Source: Metaphire vulgaris (Eukaryota > Annelida > Clitellata > Crassiclitellata > Megascolecidae). From it: DNA of 64,000 nt. The number at the start of each line of letters is the position of its first letter. Position 1 is the first letter of the stretch. The stretch is from contig CM030852.1 in the NCBI GenBank assembly GCA_018105865.1, positions 11,924,245-11,988,244 of the forward strand. The letters are read 5' to 3'. Below are positions 18,961 through 30,334 of the stretch, piece by piece. The notes beneath the pieces are model-generated. The model had not been told where the DNA came from and did no database searches. It saw nothing but the letters and a program-made list of their open reading frames with translations. The position numbers and the translations under genes were made by a program.

Positions 18961-20960
18961 GTGTCTACTAAATAGAACTACGTGCACAAGGAGACATGTA
19001 AAACGACAGAATTTATTAACTCTATTAACTTTAATGTTCAAGAGAATTTCTTTTTAAAACGTTCAATGTAAATACGACAATTCAGTGTCATTCTAACGCA
19101 CTCATTCTGTTTCTGAGTCACTCTGCTCATTCAGCACATTATCAATTTCCTGCTGATCGATTGTTTCTAATAATTCAGGTAAATCCAGGCAATCCATGAA
19201 CCACTGCCACAATTTTCTGTCCCATGGGAAATACATATGTGTGCTGTCCCATCCCATGGGGTCTTTCCCATGGGACCTTTACCATGAGAATAACATTCCC
19301 ATTGACAACCTTGGCTTTATGTCTCAGCAAGTACAGCTGTGTGAAAAAGTCCTGCACGTTTCACGTTTCACGCTCCTCACAAAATTTTGTTGTGAGGATC
19401 CATACGGCAAATCCACACAATAATTAGTAAATTCTTTACCAAAAACATCATTACCCGTTAAAATATATTGAGATTTGCATATCCTAAATCATTAATGGTT
19501 ATTCAGATATTCATAAAAATTTCCTATAAATGTGCAAGACTTTTTCAAAGCTGTAACAATGACAAAATCGACGGTGGATATTTTTCACGACCAAAGACAA
19601 TGACATTTGTGATTGGTGTGGAAAATGTCTGCAAGAACTATTTCATGTTGCTGCCAACAGAAAAGATTGGGACAAAACTGTAATGATTGCATCAGACACC
19701 AACGGACGCTGAGCCCACGGTTATTGATGATGATCTTTATTAAATGTTGCTTAACTGTATAACTTGCTAGTTAATAATTTAATTTAATCAATTAGCGCTT
19801 ATTAATAATGTAAATGTGTACTAACTCTAATTAATTAAGTTTTTATTCCTGTAAAACGGACAAAGTATGCGTTGAGCTAGGAAGTTATAAACTGTGGTTA
19901 TTAGTATAGGAGGGCCACGGGCAGGACACGTTAGTTTCCCCGACTAAAAATAACCCTTCTGTAGAGGCGATTTCATGACGGCAAAGTAAGCGGTATAACG
20001 AGTAGCAACAATAATCTTCCGCGTAAGAACGACAGTTCGCTTCCAGCAATAGGTCCCCGAGAGATTGATCGATCTCTCGACTGAGAAAATCTTCTACCGC
20101 TCATGACCGGGAAGAAAGACCCTTAGATACCATGCAGTAACGCTTATAAACCAACGGCTAGATCGAGCTACATAAAACCAGGCCCGGCTTGAGGTCCGGC
20201 GACCGTTAGGCCGCTGTGCGCCGCTAGCGGAGACCCTGACGACGGACGAAGCAGACATGGACATGGGTTCGGTCTACCCATGGGTTGGGTTGGGTTAGGT
20301 CCGAGATTTCCATTTTATGGTGGGTTTGGTTGCCAGATTGTTTTGTTATATTGTACAAACGTGTACATATTAATGATTTTTTTAAATTACTAGGCCCCTA
20401 CATATTTCTCTTAATCTGGCACGTGGGACACTTTGACAGTAAACATTATGGGCCCCAGGCGATGTGCGAAAATGATGCAATTGTAATTACAATTTTTGGT
20501 TTTCACTCATGCATTATTTTAAAATTTCTGTCCGCGCTCAAAATGAAATTATTAGCATTGTTGATGCCAGCATTCTTCGATGTGATTGGTCCAGGGTGGG
20601 GCCCATTTGTCTCCTGGCAACAATTATTTTCAGGTCCAGTAGTAGTTGTAGTAGTAGTAAACTTCTTTAGCGCCATTGTTGTAGCACATTAGCACCAGTC
20701 GATGGTCGCTTCAGTGAAAAAATCATAGTCGTGATCTTGTCCATGGTGATTTGAGGTTGTAATACAGAGGCCAGTCCAGAGGTCAGACAGGTTAGGCATA
20801 TTTCAAAATTAAAAGTAATTAAATAATATTGCTGTACGATAACATGTATACTGTATAGATAAGTCTAACCAAACTACCTAACATAAGAAACTACAGTATA
20901 AAGCGAACATAATTGGCGTTCCATTATCCATTAGCTGCAAAATCGATACAAAAGCTTATA
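18960..20960. other. Intergenic stretch, no gene recognised
   Basis: It holds CCCATGGGA-type short repeats near 19215-19280 and a more GC-rich block near 19880-20250. At 20253, CAGACATGGACATGGGTT followed by TGGGTTGGGTTGGGTT looks like one end of the hAT family seen at 34793-37513, but I could not find its partner end. No convincing coding sequence. Confidence 0.4.
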
Positions 20961-20966
20961 TCTGAA

Positions 20967-21108
20967 TTAGAGTTTCTTTAGAGCTTTACTCAACTTGAGC
21001 ATGTCTTTTTGAGAAAATGTTTGTTTCAACACGGAATAGAATGACTCGGGAGCATTCTCAAGCATCGCTTTGTACTCGATCAAAAGAGTTCCATCAAAGT
21101 CCTTGAAC
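20967..21108 (-). CDS. SAM-domain exon, C-terminal half with stop
   Basis: On the minus strand the acceptor TATTTGCAG ends at 21109. The exon reads FKDFDGTLLIEYKAMLENAP, then SFYSVLKQTFSQKDMLKLSK and ALKKL stop. With the exon at 21571-21724 it forms a full SAM fold (helices 3-5 here). The splice phase fits exactly (TG+G = Trp). Confidence 0.78.
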
Positions 21109-21570
21109 CTGCAAATATTAATACGCAGCACAGCATCTCAAGTAGCAGACCAATCATAAATGCATTATTGCAACCATTGCATTTACAAAGCAACTGAATT
21201 CTTGAAATCTAGACTTAAAGCGCAACCATTCCAGTCGGAGTTTCCTTCCTATTCAGTATCACTGATTCTCGCAATGAATGATCTCTGAAATGGCCTACTG
21301 ATCCCGGCTCTTTTGCAAATAGATTTGTGTCCTTTTTAGTTAAAGAACTGAAAATTGTTATTCATTTATTTTGTTGATATTTATTACTTTTATTGTAATT
21401 TAACGTGATCATCGTCATCATCTTCCTCGCTGTCGTCTTCATCGTCATCATCGTCGTCTTTAGCGTCAGCATCTCTCAAGTCAACCGAAATTCATCTGCG
21501 TCCTTTGGTTCATTCACTCTTACAGAACATATTAAGTCGTTTGAAATAGATAATAAAACTTAAAATTTAC

Positions 21571-21724
21571 CAGTCCTGAAATTCTTCCAGTTTGTTGTCC
21601 TGCAGCCACAACACTATTTCTTCCGAAGTCCAGGTAGCGTATTTTGAGATGCGATCTCCTGAAGACCCAGTTGTCGGCACAGAGGCTTTTGTGACTGTGT
21701 CAACGTTGGAATCCAGTTCATCTG
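21571..21724 (-). CDS. SAM-domain exon, N-terminal half
   Basis: It reads ADELDSNVDTVTKASVPTTG and then ISKYATWTSEEIVLWLQDNK and LEEFQD, the first helices of a SAM domain (W-x-x-EEV-x-x-WL). The donor TG|GTAAAT at 21570 joins in phase to the next exon. The acceptor is probably CACACAG at 21725-21731, phase 1. SAM domains mediate self-association and are found in SARM1 and other TIR proteins. Whether these exons belong to the TIR-NHL gene upstream or a separate gene is open. Confidence 0.75.
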
Positions 21725-21924
21725 CTGTGTGTTGAAATAATTGATTCACTAACAGACATTTGTCTGAATTGCATTTTACAAAACGAATAAAAGAACTGAC
21801 CATCTATCAAGAATATCAGGACGATTTTTAAAAGTTTGTCAAAAATCTCTGTTTCACCGGGAATATGTAGTAATACATATTTGTGAATGCACGTTAGGTC
21901 ATTGGGAAAATGAAAAACCACAAG

Positions 21925-22030
21925 TGCGAGGCGATCGGAGATGAACAGATTCCTAGCATCGGATTCGAACCCGCCACCTTCCGATTGCGTGGCAAGAATC
22001 CTATCGCTACTCCAGAGACGTTTGTTAAGT
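21925..22030 (-). mobile_element. tRNA-like SINE fragment
   Basis: On the minus strand a B-box-like GGTTCGAATCC lies about 40 bases after a weak A-box-like stretch (CTCTGGAGTAGCGATAGG). No cloverleaf acceptor or terminator is seen, so a SINE remnant is more likely than a tRNA gene. Confidence 0.4.
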
Positions 22031-22256
22031 CGTTGAAATAAAATAATTTATTAGTCGCATCCCTATTCCGGTGTAGTTCAAAGGATATAAAAATCGTAGA
22101 AATTGAAAAACATTTTCAATACGCTATATCAACCAACTCAACCAACCTTTTTCAAACATGCAGGAATTACAGTCTCAATCTCTTTCGTTTGAGATTTATC
22201 GTTTTCTTTATATCTCATATCTGTATACTAGTTTCCTCCAACTCACATGTTTAATG

Positions 22257-22445
22257 CAGTGTTTAATCTAGGCCGTTTCCGGGGGAAAATCGCCCTCCCC
22301 CCCGGAAATTTCAAATTCACCCCGGCAATTTTGGAATACTGCATGGACTAACAGCGGCCCTTAGCAGAATTCCCCCCGGCTTTGTCAGTTCCCTCCGGCT
22401 TTTTGAGTTTCCCCTCCGGAGTCCAGGAGTCTAGATTAAACACTG
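22257..22445. mobile_element. hAT-like MITE, 189 bp
   Basis: The ends CAGTGTTTAATCTAG and CTAGATTAAACACTG are inverted copies, flanked by the 8-bp duplication GTTTAATG (22249-22256 and 22446-22453). The interior is C/G-rich with CCCCCGGAAATT and CCCCGGC units and non-coding. Confidence 0.92.
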
Positions 22446-22537
22446 GTTTAATGCATGACCAAAAGTTACTTTAGGGGACTACATAATCTGCTTAATTTTA
22501 TTCAACTTTCAGTTATCATTTGCCAATTAAAAACAGC

Positions 22538-22540
<3 letters not shown>

Positions 22541-22593
<53 letters not shown>
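22541..22593. repeat. ATT microsatellite
   Basis: Pure ATT run; nothing coding in 22454-22910. Confidence 0.95.
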
Positions 22594-22595
<2 letters not shown>

Positions 22596-22916
22596 AACGT
22601 ACCGATTAACTTATTAGCCTATTGCTAACAATCATAGTGCTTGGACCTATAGCTTGGGTTTCGCGTGATGGTTAAAGGCCTGTTATCATTGTTCCGATTT
22701 ATTACTATGCTATTAAATAGTGGAAGAATTGATTACTCCAAATATCAACTATAGTCTATAGATAGATAGCACATGGAAGTATTCAACTAATAAGTCATGT
22801 TTTTGCTACAGAAACCATGCAAATCTAACGCAATTAAAAAAATTGGAGCAGAGAAGATGACCTATTGATCAATCAATTAATTAATCAATCAGTCAATCAT
22901 TGTTTGTCTAGATAAA

Positions 22917-23758
22917 TTAAGTATTTATCTCATAAATGTCCAACTTCTTTCCACCCTCGTGGACCAAGATCAACTGTTTTTTCTCTCCGACGTAACAAAT
23001 CCTCTCTGGTTTTCTGATTCCAAAGTTATTTTCCCTCAGAATTTCGTCGACCCAGTTGAGCTGCTGGTCGAAAAGCACGACCCGGTTCTTCAGGCTATCG
23101 ACCACGTAGACCCGACCGTCCTCGTCGACGGTCAGATGCAGCGGACAGTTCATCTGGCGGACTCCGTCACGCGGGTAGAACTGGCGCACGACGCTTCCGT
23201 CCCTGGCCCAGCAGGCAAAGACCGTGACTCAGCACCTGGCTGTCCTTCCACCCGTGGCTGACGACGAACTCTCCTCCGGACTTCGTCTCGATCGCCTGTT
23301 GCGGCTTGTCGATGTTCAGCGGTAGAGAGACGGTGTTGGTCCGTATCCCAGCGGGGCTGTAGCTCTCGAGAACCGACGGGCTGTTCCCTGCGAAGGACGT
23401 GAACAGTTCCGTCGGTTTTGGACACCGACAGTGGTCAAAGGCCAGTCGATACCGGTCAGCCAACGGGTCACGCGGTCGTCGGGTAGGGTGATCCTCCAGA
23501 CGCACTTGGAGTTGCCCTCGTCGGTGACGTAGAGACAGTTGTTGATGTGGCACGCTGCGATGTCGTTCGGTTTGGCGACGTCTTTGGTTTTCAGGTCGCG
23601 AAGTTGAACGAAGGGACTGTCTGCCTGGTAGACGTGGATCGAACTGTAACGGAAAAGCGTCGACGAGCTGAGGACGTAGAGCATGTTTTGTAGACGCGTC
23701 ACGCCGTGACCGACGGATTTGTCTACGCGTGTCAACAGACGCAGTGTGGGACAGGTGT
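22917..23758 (-). CDS. NHL-repeat beta-propeller exon (three frame breaks)
   Basis: The acceptor is GATGGTTTCAG. It opens with TCPTLRLLTRVDKSVGHG and continues with propeller blades (LYVLSSSTLFRYSSIHVY, NNCLYVTDEGNSKCVWRI, GRVYVVDSLKNRVVLFD). The reading frame moves three times between about 23210 and 23450, each time as if one base too many were present, then runs to LDIYEINT stop at 22917. An alternative donor (GAGG|GTGGAA near 22960) would join in phase to the SAM exon. Confidence 0.75.
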
Positions 23759-25332
23759 CTGAAACCATCAAAAGCTACACAATTTGTTGATTCTAAGCGA
23801 AACACTTAAAATTAGTAAAAACTAGAAAACAACTCCCTAAGACATTATAAATTAAAACAGGATAGCAAAAACAGGCTTATTGCATTCGAATCTAGGACTT
23901 TTCATCTTAGAACTTTTCATCTCAGGACTGTTCATCGCGAACTATTCATATCAAGGACTACTCATCTCAGGAACATTCACCAGGATGACTATTCATCTCC
24001 GGACTATTCATCTCAGGACTATTCATCTCGGGCGAAGTTATAAATATAAGAAAAGTGATTGTACTGTATACGCGTCTGCGTATGTAAAATACGTGTGCTC
24101 TAATAAAAATAATAATAATAATAATAATGATAATAATAATAATAATAATAATGAATAATGTGATTTTAAAGTGGTTTAACAGATGTAAAACCACTTTACC
24201 TAAAAACCATATTGAGCGAGTGTGTTAACAGATGTATTTTTATGACTGGCAATTTAAATAACTGACCAACCTGCAGTCTAACCCACGATAATCGTTGTCG
24301 CGGCAACAGCTTTTTCGTAATCATGACAACCATCGCCATGGTATCATAAGAATATTCATTTGAACCCCGACAGTTGACAGGGGAACAGTTTTAATTCTAA
24401 AAGTCTCATGTTGTTTTGTCATTGATATCAATGTAAAAAATATGCGACTTATTTTCTAAAAGTCACGTAGACTGAATTTGCATCAAAATATTGATTTGGC
24501 ATTGCATATATAGCCTACTAGCAATGTAACCTTCTAGGCAATATTTGAGTTTGTGTCATACTTTTCATTGGCTATGCAATATATTTAAAAACCCTAAAAA
24601 CCATCTGCATGAATACGAGACAGTGAGTAATTATTTGCTAAGACAGTCTATGCATTCATTCAGGCAATCGCACCACGTAGAAAGGCAGGCTACTCACTGG
24701 AAATCTCAATATTGATTTGCTGCGTCTGGGTGTTGTTGACCAACTTCTCTGCCTTGTATTCGACTTCGCATTTATCGTCGTCGCATTGATTTTTACACCG
24801 GCCGCGAATGGCTTAATCGCAGCGAGATCCAGCGATCTCAGCTTAGTCTCGACAGCGTCTTGACACGCCTCACTCGTTTCAGAGGCCTTGATCGGTCGAA
24901 CGATCTTGACTTGCGCACAGGGAACGTTGTCCTCAGCTACGTATGGTCGAACTGCTGCCACTGGCGATTTTGTTGTCTTTATAACAGACTCGTCTCCTGA
25001 AAAAGTCATAATCTGTTATTTGTATTCGATTTTCTAGACTTCACATTCAATTAAAAATAATTGTTTGCCGATTATCTACTAGGCCTATCAATATTGATAT
25101 CGAAAAGGTATATGTTACATCCTTAAGATGATAATCATGCAGAAAATAAAATTATGAATACCAAAAAATCGGATAGAAACTTAGCATGATTTACTTAGCA
25201 TAATTTAAAGTGGATTAGGAGGCATTACTGCCTGTTTTGAAAGCCACTAGAGGCACTAACGGGGCTTGAACCCGCTCCGTCAGCCTGACGCTCCAGCACC
25301 TGATCTTCCGCCCCACAAGGAGAAGAAGATGC

Positions 25333-25398
<66 letters not shown>

Positions 25399-26944
25399 AG
25401 AACGACAAGATTAACGTGACATAATGTCTAACGACTGCAAGGGCACGTAACAATAACAATATTAAACAGTAATGAATTGAAATGAAATTGCCTATATGAG
25501 TACATTACACTGTGTTGACTGCTGGATTAATCTTACGCTACACTGGATATTGTTAACTGCTGTATAACCTAGTCAGCTCAATCGAATGAAGCATCAAGTA
25601 TAAATACAAACGCTATTCCAAATGAATGACATATGAAAATAAGATATAAAATATAAAGTGGCATTGATTCAATAAACTGTAGGCCTAAAGCTCTGGCTTT
25701 CCGCAACTATCAAAATTGTAAGCATTTTAAAAACAAAATAGCAAAGTACAGCGGTATTGATAATTGGAATACCAAAGATAAGTAGACAAGTAAAATCTCG
25801 TGAATTTCTAAAGCGCTTTAGAAAGCAGATTCAGCATTCGCTGCTTATTCATAGGCACCCGATCTACTGTTGAAATGGAAATAACCGACGTTTAGATGAT
25901 ATATGATACCTACAGTGGCGACGCCAGACGTTTGAGAGTGGGGGAGGGAGTTATGAGTTACTACGTCTTCTAGGTGTTCTTTTGGATGAGTCACTTTCGT
26001 TTGTCAGTCACTTAAACAATGTGATTCACACCTGTTACTATCAGCTACGCAGGGTCCGGGAGATTCGCCGCTACCTGCCATTACCGGACGTGATTAAACT
26101 GGTTCGATCCCTCATTCTATCACGAGTGGATTATTGTAACAGTATCTTACTCGGACTTCCTGTCAGCCAGCTAAACCGTCTTCAGATGGTGCTAAATGTT
26201 TCAGCACGTCTGATCTTCGGCGCTAGGTGGAATGAGCATGTGACACCGCTATTACGAGACAAACTTCACTGGCTCCGGATTCCGGAGCGTATAGCCTTTA
26301 AACGTTGCTGGTTTACATTTAGGACGTTAAATGACCCTTTCTGCCCCGAGTACTTAACGGCTCTGGTCTGTAAGCCCAAGTCGTCTGATCGGCGCTCGCA
26401 GCTTCGATCAAGCAGCCGTTCTCAATTGGTGGTTCCACCCCCGTCTATGACAGCAAAATTTGGGGATCGGTCTGTTTCGAGGGGCAACCCTTTGCTTTGG
26501 AACTCCCTGCCGGCGGACGTGACTAGGGTGACATCTCCTGAACTGTTCACTAGGAACCTTAAAACACATTTATTTAACATCTCCTATTAGGGACATTTGT
26601 AAAGCGCTCTTGACTTTAGCCTTCGCTATGCGTATTGCGCTATATGAAATTGTCAGAATTAATAATAATAATATGGCAAGCACGTTGAGGTGGTCTGGGG
26701 CAGAGCTCCCAGTGGGGGTTCAGGGGCTATGCCCCTGGTCAGAAGCTGAACAACTTTTACTTTTACGACTTTAGAATTCGTTAGAATTACTATTCCACAC
26801 GTAATGAGTGCATTAAATAGCTTTTAAACAATATTTTTATATATCCAATAAAATTTCTTTCAAATAGCACCATGGACGGCCATGACGGGTCTCAATCCGT
26901 CTGACGCACGACTGAATGTTATATAGATATATTTTGAGAACTTG

Positions 26945-26994
<50 letters not shown>

Positions 26995-28130
26995 AACGCT
27001 TGATAATTAGACTAGCAGAGCCAATCCTCAACCATCCCCCTACCCCCTCACAAGAATTTCTCTGCAATTTTGCACGAATCTCACGGGTGGCCCTGATGGC
27101 AAGCGGGGGTGTTCAAACCCCTCCTCCAAACCTCCCCCGTGGCCTCGCCATTGGAAACCTATCTACAGTTGATGTAACCGATCAACTTGCCTTCATAAAG
27201 TCCTCTTCCGTTGATGAGCCTCAAAAGATATGAAAACTTTTCGTCGAAATTCTTTTCGTCCGAAAAGTCAGTGACAAGAAGACTGCCAATGATGAGACCG
27301 AGCCATCCATCCGGAATGTACTTTCTCTCCATTCGAATCGGAACGATTGGTTTGCGAAGGCGAAAAGCGAATTCAGCCTCTTTGAAATGCACACAACGAT
27401 TGCTCTGTTTAGAAATGTATGAAGGGGGGCCAAAACTCGTGGGATATCCGAGGACAGGTATACTACACCAATGTTTCCATTCTAAGAATTTCCTCCACCG
27501 CCTATGCACCCCATGCAGGGCCACCTTAACCATTAGGCAGTTTAGGCACTGCAAAAATTTTGTAGGGGCGAAATAAAACGGGGATGAAAATTTTTTAATG
27601 AGCGAATAACGTTTTTCTGCTTATCAGGTTATTTCGGGGAGCCGACAAGCGTTTTTTTGCTCGTCAGACTTTTTCCGTATGTGATGTGAATGGGCGAAAA
27701 TTTCCGAAAATGAAAATCTGCCTAGGGCGCCCAAAATTCCAAACATGGCCCTGACCCCATGTACTTGCGGCATTGCTTGGAGACAAAGGCATTATTTTTA
27801 GTGATAGAGTAGCCGACAAATGAAATGAAGTGATTGAAGAGACTGAGCAGCTACTACTACAGTATAAGCGTTTTAAAAGCAACATAACCACTACAGGATT
27901 TCAAATTGAGCTGCCCTAAGGACCTTTGGTTTATGGTTGCAGTATAAAATATTTATAATTAGTGAGTATTATAAATTAACGAAGCATGCCATAAAATTAT
28001 ACACTGCGAAGCCTATTGTCATATGCAATGTTCTTTAGGAGCAAATATTTTCGTTACGCAACATTATTCAATCGTTGATATAAAATCCTATGCGGCGATC
28101 ATATTAGAAGCCGATACGGTCACGTTTGGT

Positions 28131-28185
<55 letters not shown>

Positions 28186-28425
28186 CAAATGTCTCAAAAA
28201 TCAAATGGAAAGAGACAGCAAACGATACGGCGTGAGCTTATAGCCTGATGGTAGGGCCTACCTTTTTATGCAGTTGAAACTGTCTTTGTATTTTTGCGAC
28301 ATGCACAGTATGACGACGGCCGCATTTTGAACTGCTTCAGCCATTCCGTCTGTAACTGATTCGCCTAATAATGTATATATATACCAATTGAAGGCTGAAC
28401 CTAAGAAGTCATTACTACAATTCAG

Positions 28426-28475
<50 letters not shown>

Positions 28476-29187
28476 TTACTACTACTACTATTATTAAAAT
28501 TATTATTTATTAATAAATTATGTATATTACTACTTTCACTGCTACTACTACTACTACTCATTACTAACTGCAACTACTACTTGCTAAAACGGGATATTAC
28601 AACTAATTTTACTAATCTATTACTACTTTTACTACTACTACTACTACTACTACTAAAAACTACATGACTTTTCACAAATAATACTAGGGTAACTAGGCCT
28701 TATTTACTATTACACAGTACTACTGCAAATAATAATAAAATTCAGTATTATTATTAAACTTGGTAAATATGGTCGATAATAGTGATAGTTATAACGATGA
28801 CATAATAATAATAATAATGTACTATTATAATACCGGTTTTAATATGCTCAAGTGTACGAGCATCAATTGATGGCACTTCAAATTCATCCGATAAAGATCA
28901 AGACATACAGTGGAGGAAAAGCCATGCGTATTCTTTATAAGACTACCCGATAGGTGCTGCTTCTAAATTCGTATCTCTTAAATTAAGTTGATATTAAAAT
29001 TCAAACAACACTAAATTTGTAAACTGTCATTTTAAATATTAGCCTGTATATATCGTGTTTTACTCATATTTTCCACATCAATCCACACGCGATATCCAGA
29101 ATCCCGGAAGCTGTCTCGTATCCTGTAGACGATATCTTTGGAATCCCATTGATAGCTGAGGAACACATGTTCGCCAGTAATTGACAT
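22917..29187 (-). CDS. TIR-NHL protein gene (minus strand; frames disrupted)
   Basis: Exons, 5' to 3': 29187-29064, 28349-28262, 27404-27179, 24996-24698, 23758-22917. The first three encode an invertebrate-type TIR domain: HVFLSYQWDS, GYRVWIDVENM, MAEAVQNAAVVILCMSQKY, KEAEFAFRLRKPIVPI, PDGWLGLIIGS. The Glu of KEAEFA lines up with the catalytic Glu of NAD-cleaving TIR domains such as SARM1. The fourth is a linker with four cysteines, the fifth a beta-propeller of NHL type (RLQNMLYVLSSSTLFRYSS, KPNDIAACHINNCLYVTDEG, CPLHLTVDEDGRVYVVDSLK). Splice phases mostly fit. Four single-base frame breaks (one in exon 4, three in exon 5) mean either assembly indels or a decaying gene. SAM exons lie downstream and could be joined by alternative splicing. 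Confidence 0.7.
24108..24200 (-). mobile_element. LINE/SINE 3' tail with AAT/ATT run
   Basis: On the minus strand, GTGGTTTTACATCTG, then TTAAACCACTTTAAAATCAC, then ATTATTCATTATT runs. It is the same tail that ends the LINE at 14445, here with its microsatellite. Confidence 0.65.
24698..24996 (-). CDS. Linker exon between TIR and NHL parts
   Basis: The acceptor is ACTTTTTCAG and the donor A|GTGAGT. It starts GDESVIKTTKSPVAAVRPYV and contains ASETSEACQDAVETKLRSLD. Near 24800 the natural frame changes: one more A in a five-A run would join it to NQCDDDKCEVEYKAEKLVNN and QQINIEIS, whose end phase (1) fits the NHL exon. I do not recognise a domain. Confidence 0.6.
25190..25325 (-). mobile_element. 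tRNA-derived SINE sharing the LINE tail
   Basis: On the minus strand a tRNA-like segment with B box GGTTCAAGCCC (near 25265) is followed by ACAGGCAGTAATGCCTCC and TAATCCACTTTAAAT, a diverged version of the tail at 14385-14430. This gives a tRNA head plus LINE-type 3' end. Confidence 0.6.
25331..25396. repeat. ATT microsatellite
   Basis: Pure ATT run beside the SINE. The stretch 25400-25770 shows nothing recognisable. Confidence 0.95.
25775..25865 (+). repeat. Dispersed ~80-bp repeat, copy 3
   Basis: AAGTAAAATCTCGTGAATTT, AAAGCGCTTTAGAAAGCAG and CGCTGCTTATTCATAGGC match the copies at 783 and 4650. Confidence 0.6.
25975..26690 (+). mobile_element. LINE reverse-transcriptase C-terminus
   Basis: An open frame 25982-26590 reads LVRSLILSRVDYCNSILLGL, LNRLQMVLNVSARLIFGA, HVTPLLRDKLHWLRIPERIA, GNPLLWNSLPADVTR, LKTHLFNISY stop. 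This is the conserved tail of L2/CR1/Rex-type LINE reverse transcriptases. The 3' untranslated part ends in short AAT repeats near 26670. Confidence 0.88.
26946..26990. repeat. TA microsatellite
   Basis: Pure TA run inside the hAT-like element. Confidence 0.97.
27179..27404 (-). CDS. TIR exon 3
   Basis: The acceptor is TTTCTAAACAG, with an AG two bases later that fits the phase better. It reads NRCVHFKEAEFAFRLRKPIV, then RKYIPDGWLGLIIGSLLVTD and EKFSYLLRLI, the C-terminal half of the TIR domain. A donor ATCG|GTTACA at 27178 gives phase 1, which fits the exon at 24996. Unspliced, the frame stops at 27159. Confidence 0.8.
27516..27753. mobile_element. hAT-like MITE, 238 bp
   Basis: The ends CAGGGCCACCTTAACC and CAAACATGGCCCTG are imperfect inverted copies, flanked by the exact 8-bp duplication ACCCCATG (27508-27515 and 27754-27761). 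Non-coding; lies in the intron between TIR exons 2 and 3. Confidence 0.9.
28133..28182. repeat. TA microsatellite
   Basis: Pure TA run in the same TIR intron. Confidence 0.97.
28262..28349 (-). CDS. TIR exon 2
   Basis: The acceptor is CAGTTACAG, the donor AG|GTAGGC. It reads GMAEAVQNAAVVILCMSQ then KYKDSFNCIK, the middle of the TIR fold (MA-x-AV-x-x-A-x-VVI-x-C-x-S). An earlier AG (exon start 28355) would add two residues. Confidence 0.82.
28427..28660. repeat. TAC trinucleotide repeat cluster
   Basis: Several TAC/ACT runs broken by other bases, in the intron between TIR exons 1 and 2. Confidence 0.9.
29064..29187 (-). CDS. TIR exon 1
   Basis: Begins at ATG (29185-29187): MSITGEHVFLSYQWDS, then DIVYRIRDSFRDSGYRVW and IDVENM. 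This is TIR strand A with box-1-like LSYQWDS and the BB loop. The donor A|GTAAAA leaves phase 1. A CTTTCCAG sits just upstream of the ATG, so an earlier exon cannot be excluded. Nothing coding was found upstream to 31.5 kb. Confidence 0.82.
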
Positions 29188-29814
29188 GATACTGGAAAGT
29201 AGATTTGACAGAGAATCCTACAAATTGGAAAACTACAAGAATGTTTCAATCAATCAACTTCCATGCTGGTATTGAATTCCTGAACCCGAGGCCACATACT
29301 GAGAAAAACATTGGCAATGACTGTACGAAAATGAGGAACAACAAATGAATGTCTTGCCGAATATCTAGTGGAGTGACTAGTTGTCGCGGGATGAGCCGTA
29401 TATTACAGTATCTCATCTTAGCCACTGAGTTGAATAACTGCTGACCAACGCAAACTGTTTTAAAACAGAAGTTTCAAAACTAATACTTGCGTCCCAGAGT
29501 TTCAGTGGGTATACATATGTCTTTCCGGCCTTTTTGTTTAAAAATTGTACTTAAATATCGGTGCCAAATAATTATTAGTTATTAAATTGATCTTGGTCAA
29601 AGCGTCCATCTTAATAATATTCGAACAGATTGTATGTTTATTTGCATAAATATTTATCTGCATAGGTATGCGATTTAGACAATTAGAATCGTGCACAGCG
29701 CAATAGTTAGAATGCACCACGATCCACTGTAGGATAACCAGCTTGTTTCTCTATACTAGATATTCTTCCTAATTTACGACATACCTGATACCTGAGGGGT
29801 CAAACAATCGAGTA

Positions 29815-30000
29815 CAGTGGATCCCACTTAATCGCATACCGCTTAATTGCATAACCCGCGTAATCGCATAGCAACATAAAAACCCGAACCAGTGTTTTGT
29901 GCGTACAATTAATTATCAGACGTCCCGGCTATTCGCACAGCCCAGTTAATCGCATAAGCAAGGCTTGCTCGGTACCTATGCAATTAAGCGGGCTTCACTG
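29815..30000. mobile_element. Pogo/Tigger-like MITE, 186 bp
   Basis: The ends CAGTGGATCCCACTTAAT and AATTAAGCGGGCTTCACTG are inverted copies, flanked by TA on both sides (29813-29814, 30001-30002). TTAATCGCATA-type subterminal repeats fill the interior. TA duplication and the CAGTG end fit the pogo branch of Tc1/mariner. Confidence 0.85.
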
Positions 30001-30334
30001 TATTGCTTTGAGTAAGCCTAAAGTAGAGATAGCAAGTACTCCATTTGCATAGCTTTTACTATAGTTCTACTCATTAGGCCTATAGATCAAATTATTGCAG
30101 CGCTCATAGTAATTAAATTAAATACCAAGCTATCCGCCGTCAGACTTCTCTCCACTCACACACGCTTACTGCGCATGATCGAATTGACTGTATAAGACCG
30201 ACGTCTCTCTATATCGCTCGTTTACCAAACAGCCAAAGCCACTGCTTTGTTAAATGGACCGATCCTGTTCTTTCAACGTGATTCTACATGTTTAAGGCGT
30301 CTACGGCAAACAGAGATTTTACTTTGTCTACAAT

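Larger units (their letters stand above)
25913..27153. mobile_element. hAT-like element with a LINE inserted, 1241 bp
   Basis: The left end CAGTGGCGACGCCAG and right end GTGGCCTCGCCATTG are imperfect inverted copies. Flanks are GATACCTA (25905-25912) and GAAACCTA (27154-27161), an 8-bp target duplication with one mismatch. It contains a LINE piece and a TA microsatellite. It lies 25 bases downstream of the TIR exon-3 donor. Confidence 0.6.

Noticed and set aside
20253..20760. Complete hAT element
   Set aside because: Only one end of the CCATGGGT family is visible; no matching opposite end or 8-bp duplication was found.
23150..23805. Arg-rich frames across the NHL exon
   Set aside because: They are alternative frames of the GC-rich propeller exon; only the spliced, shifting frame shows NHL blades.
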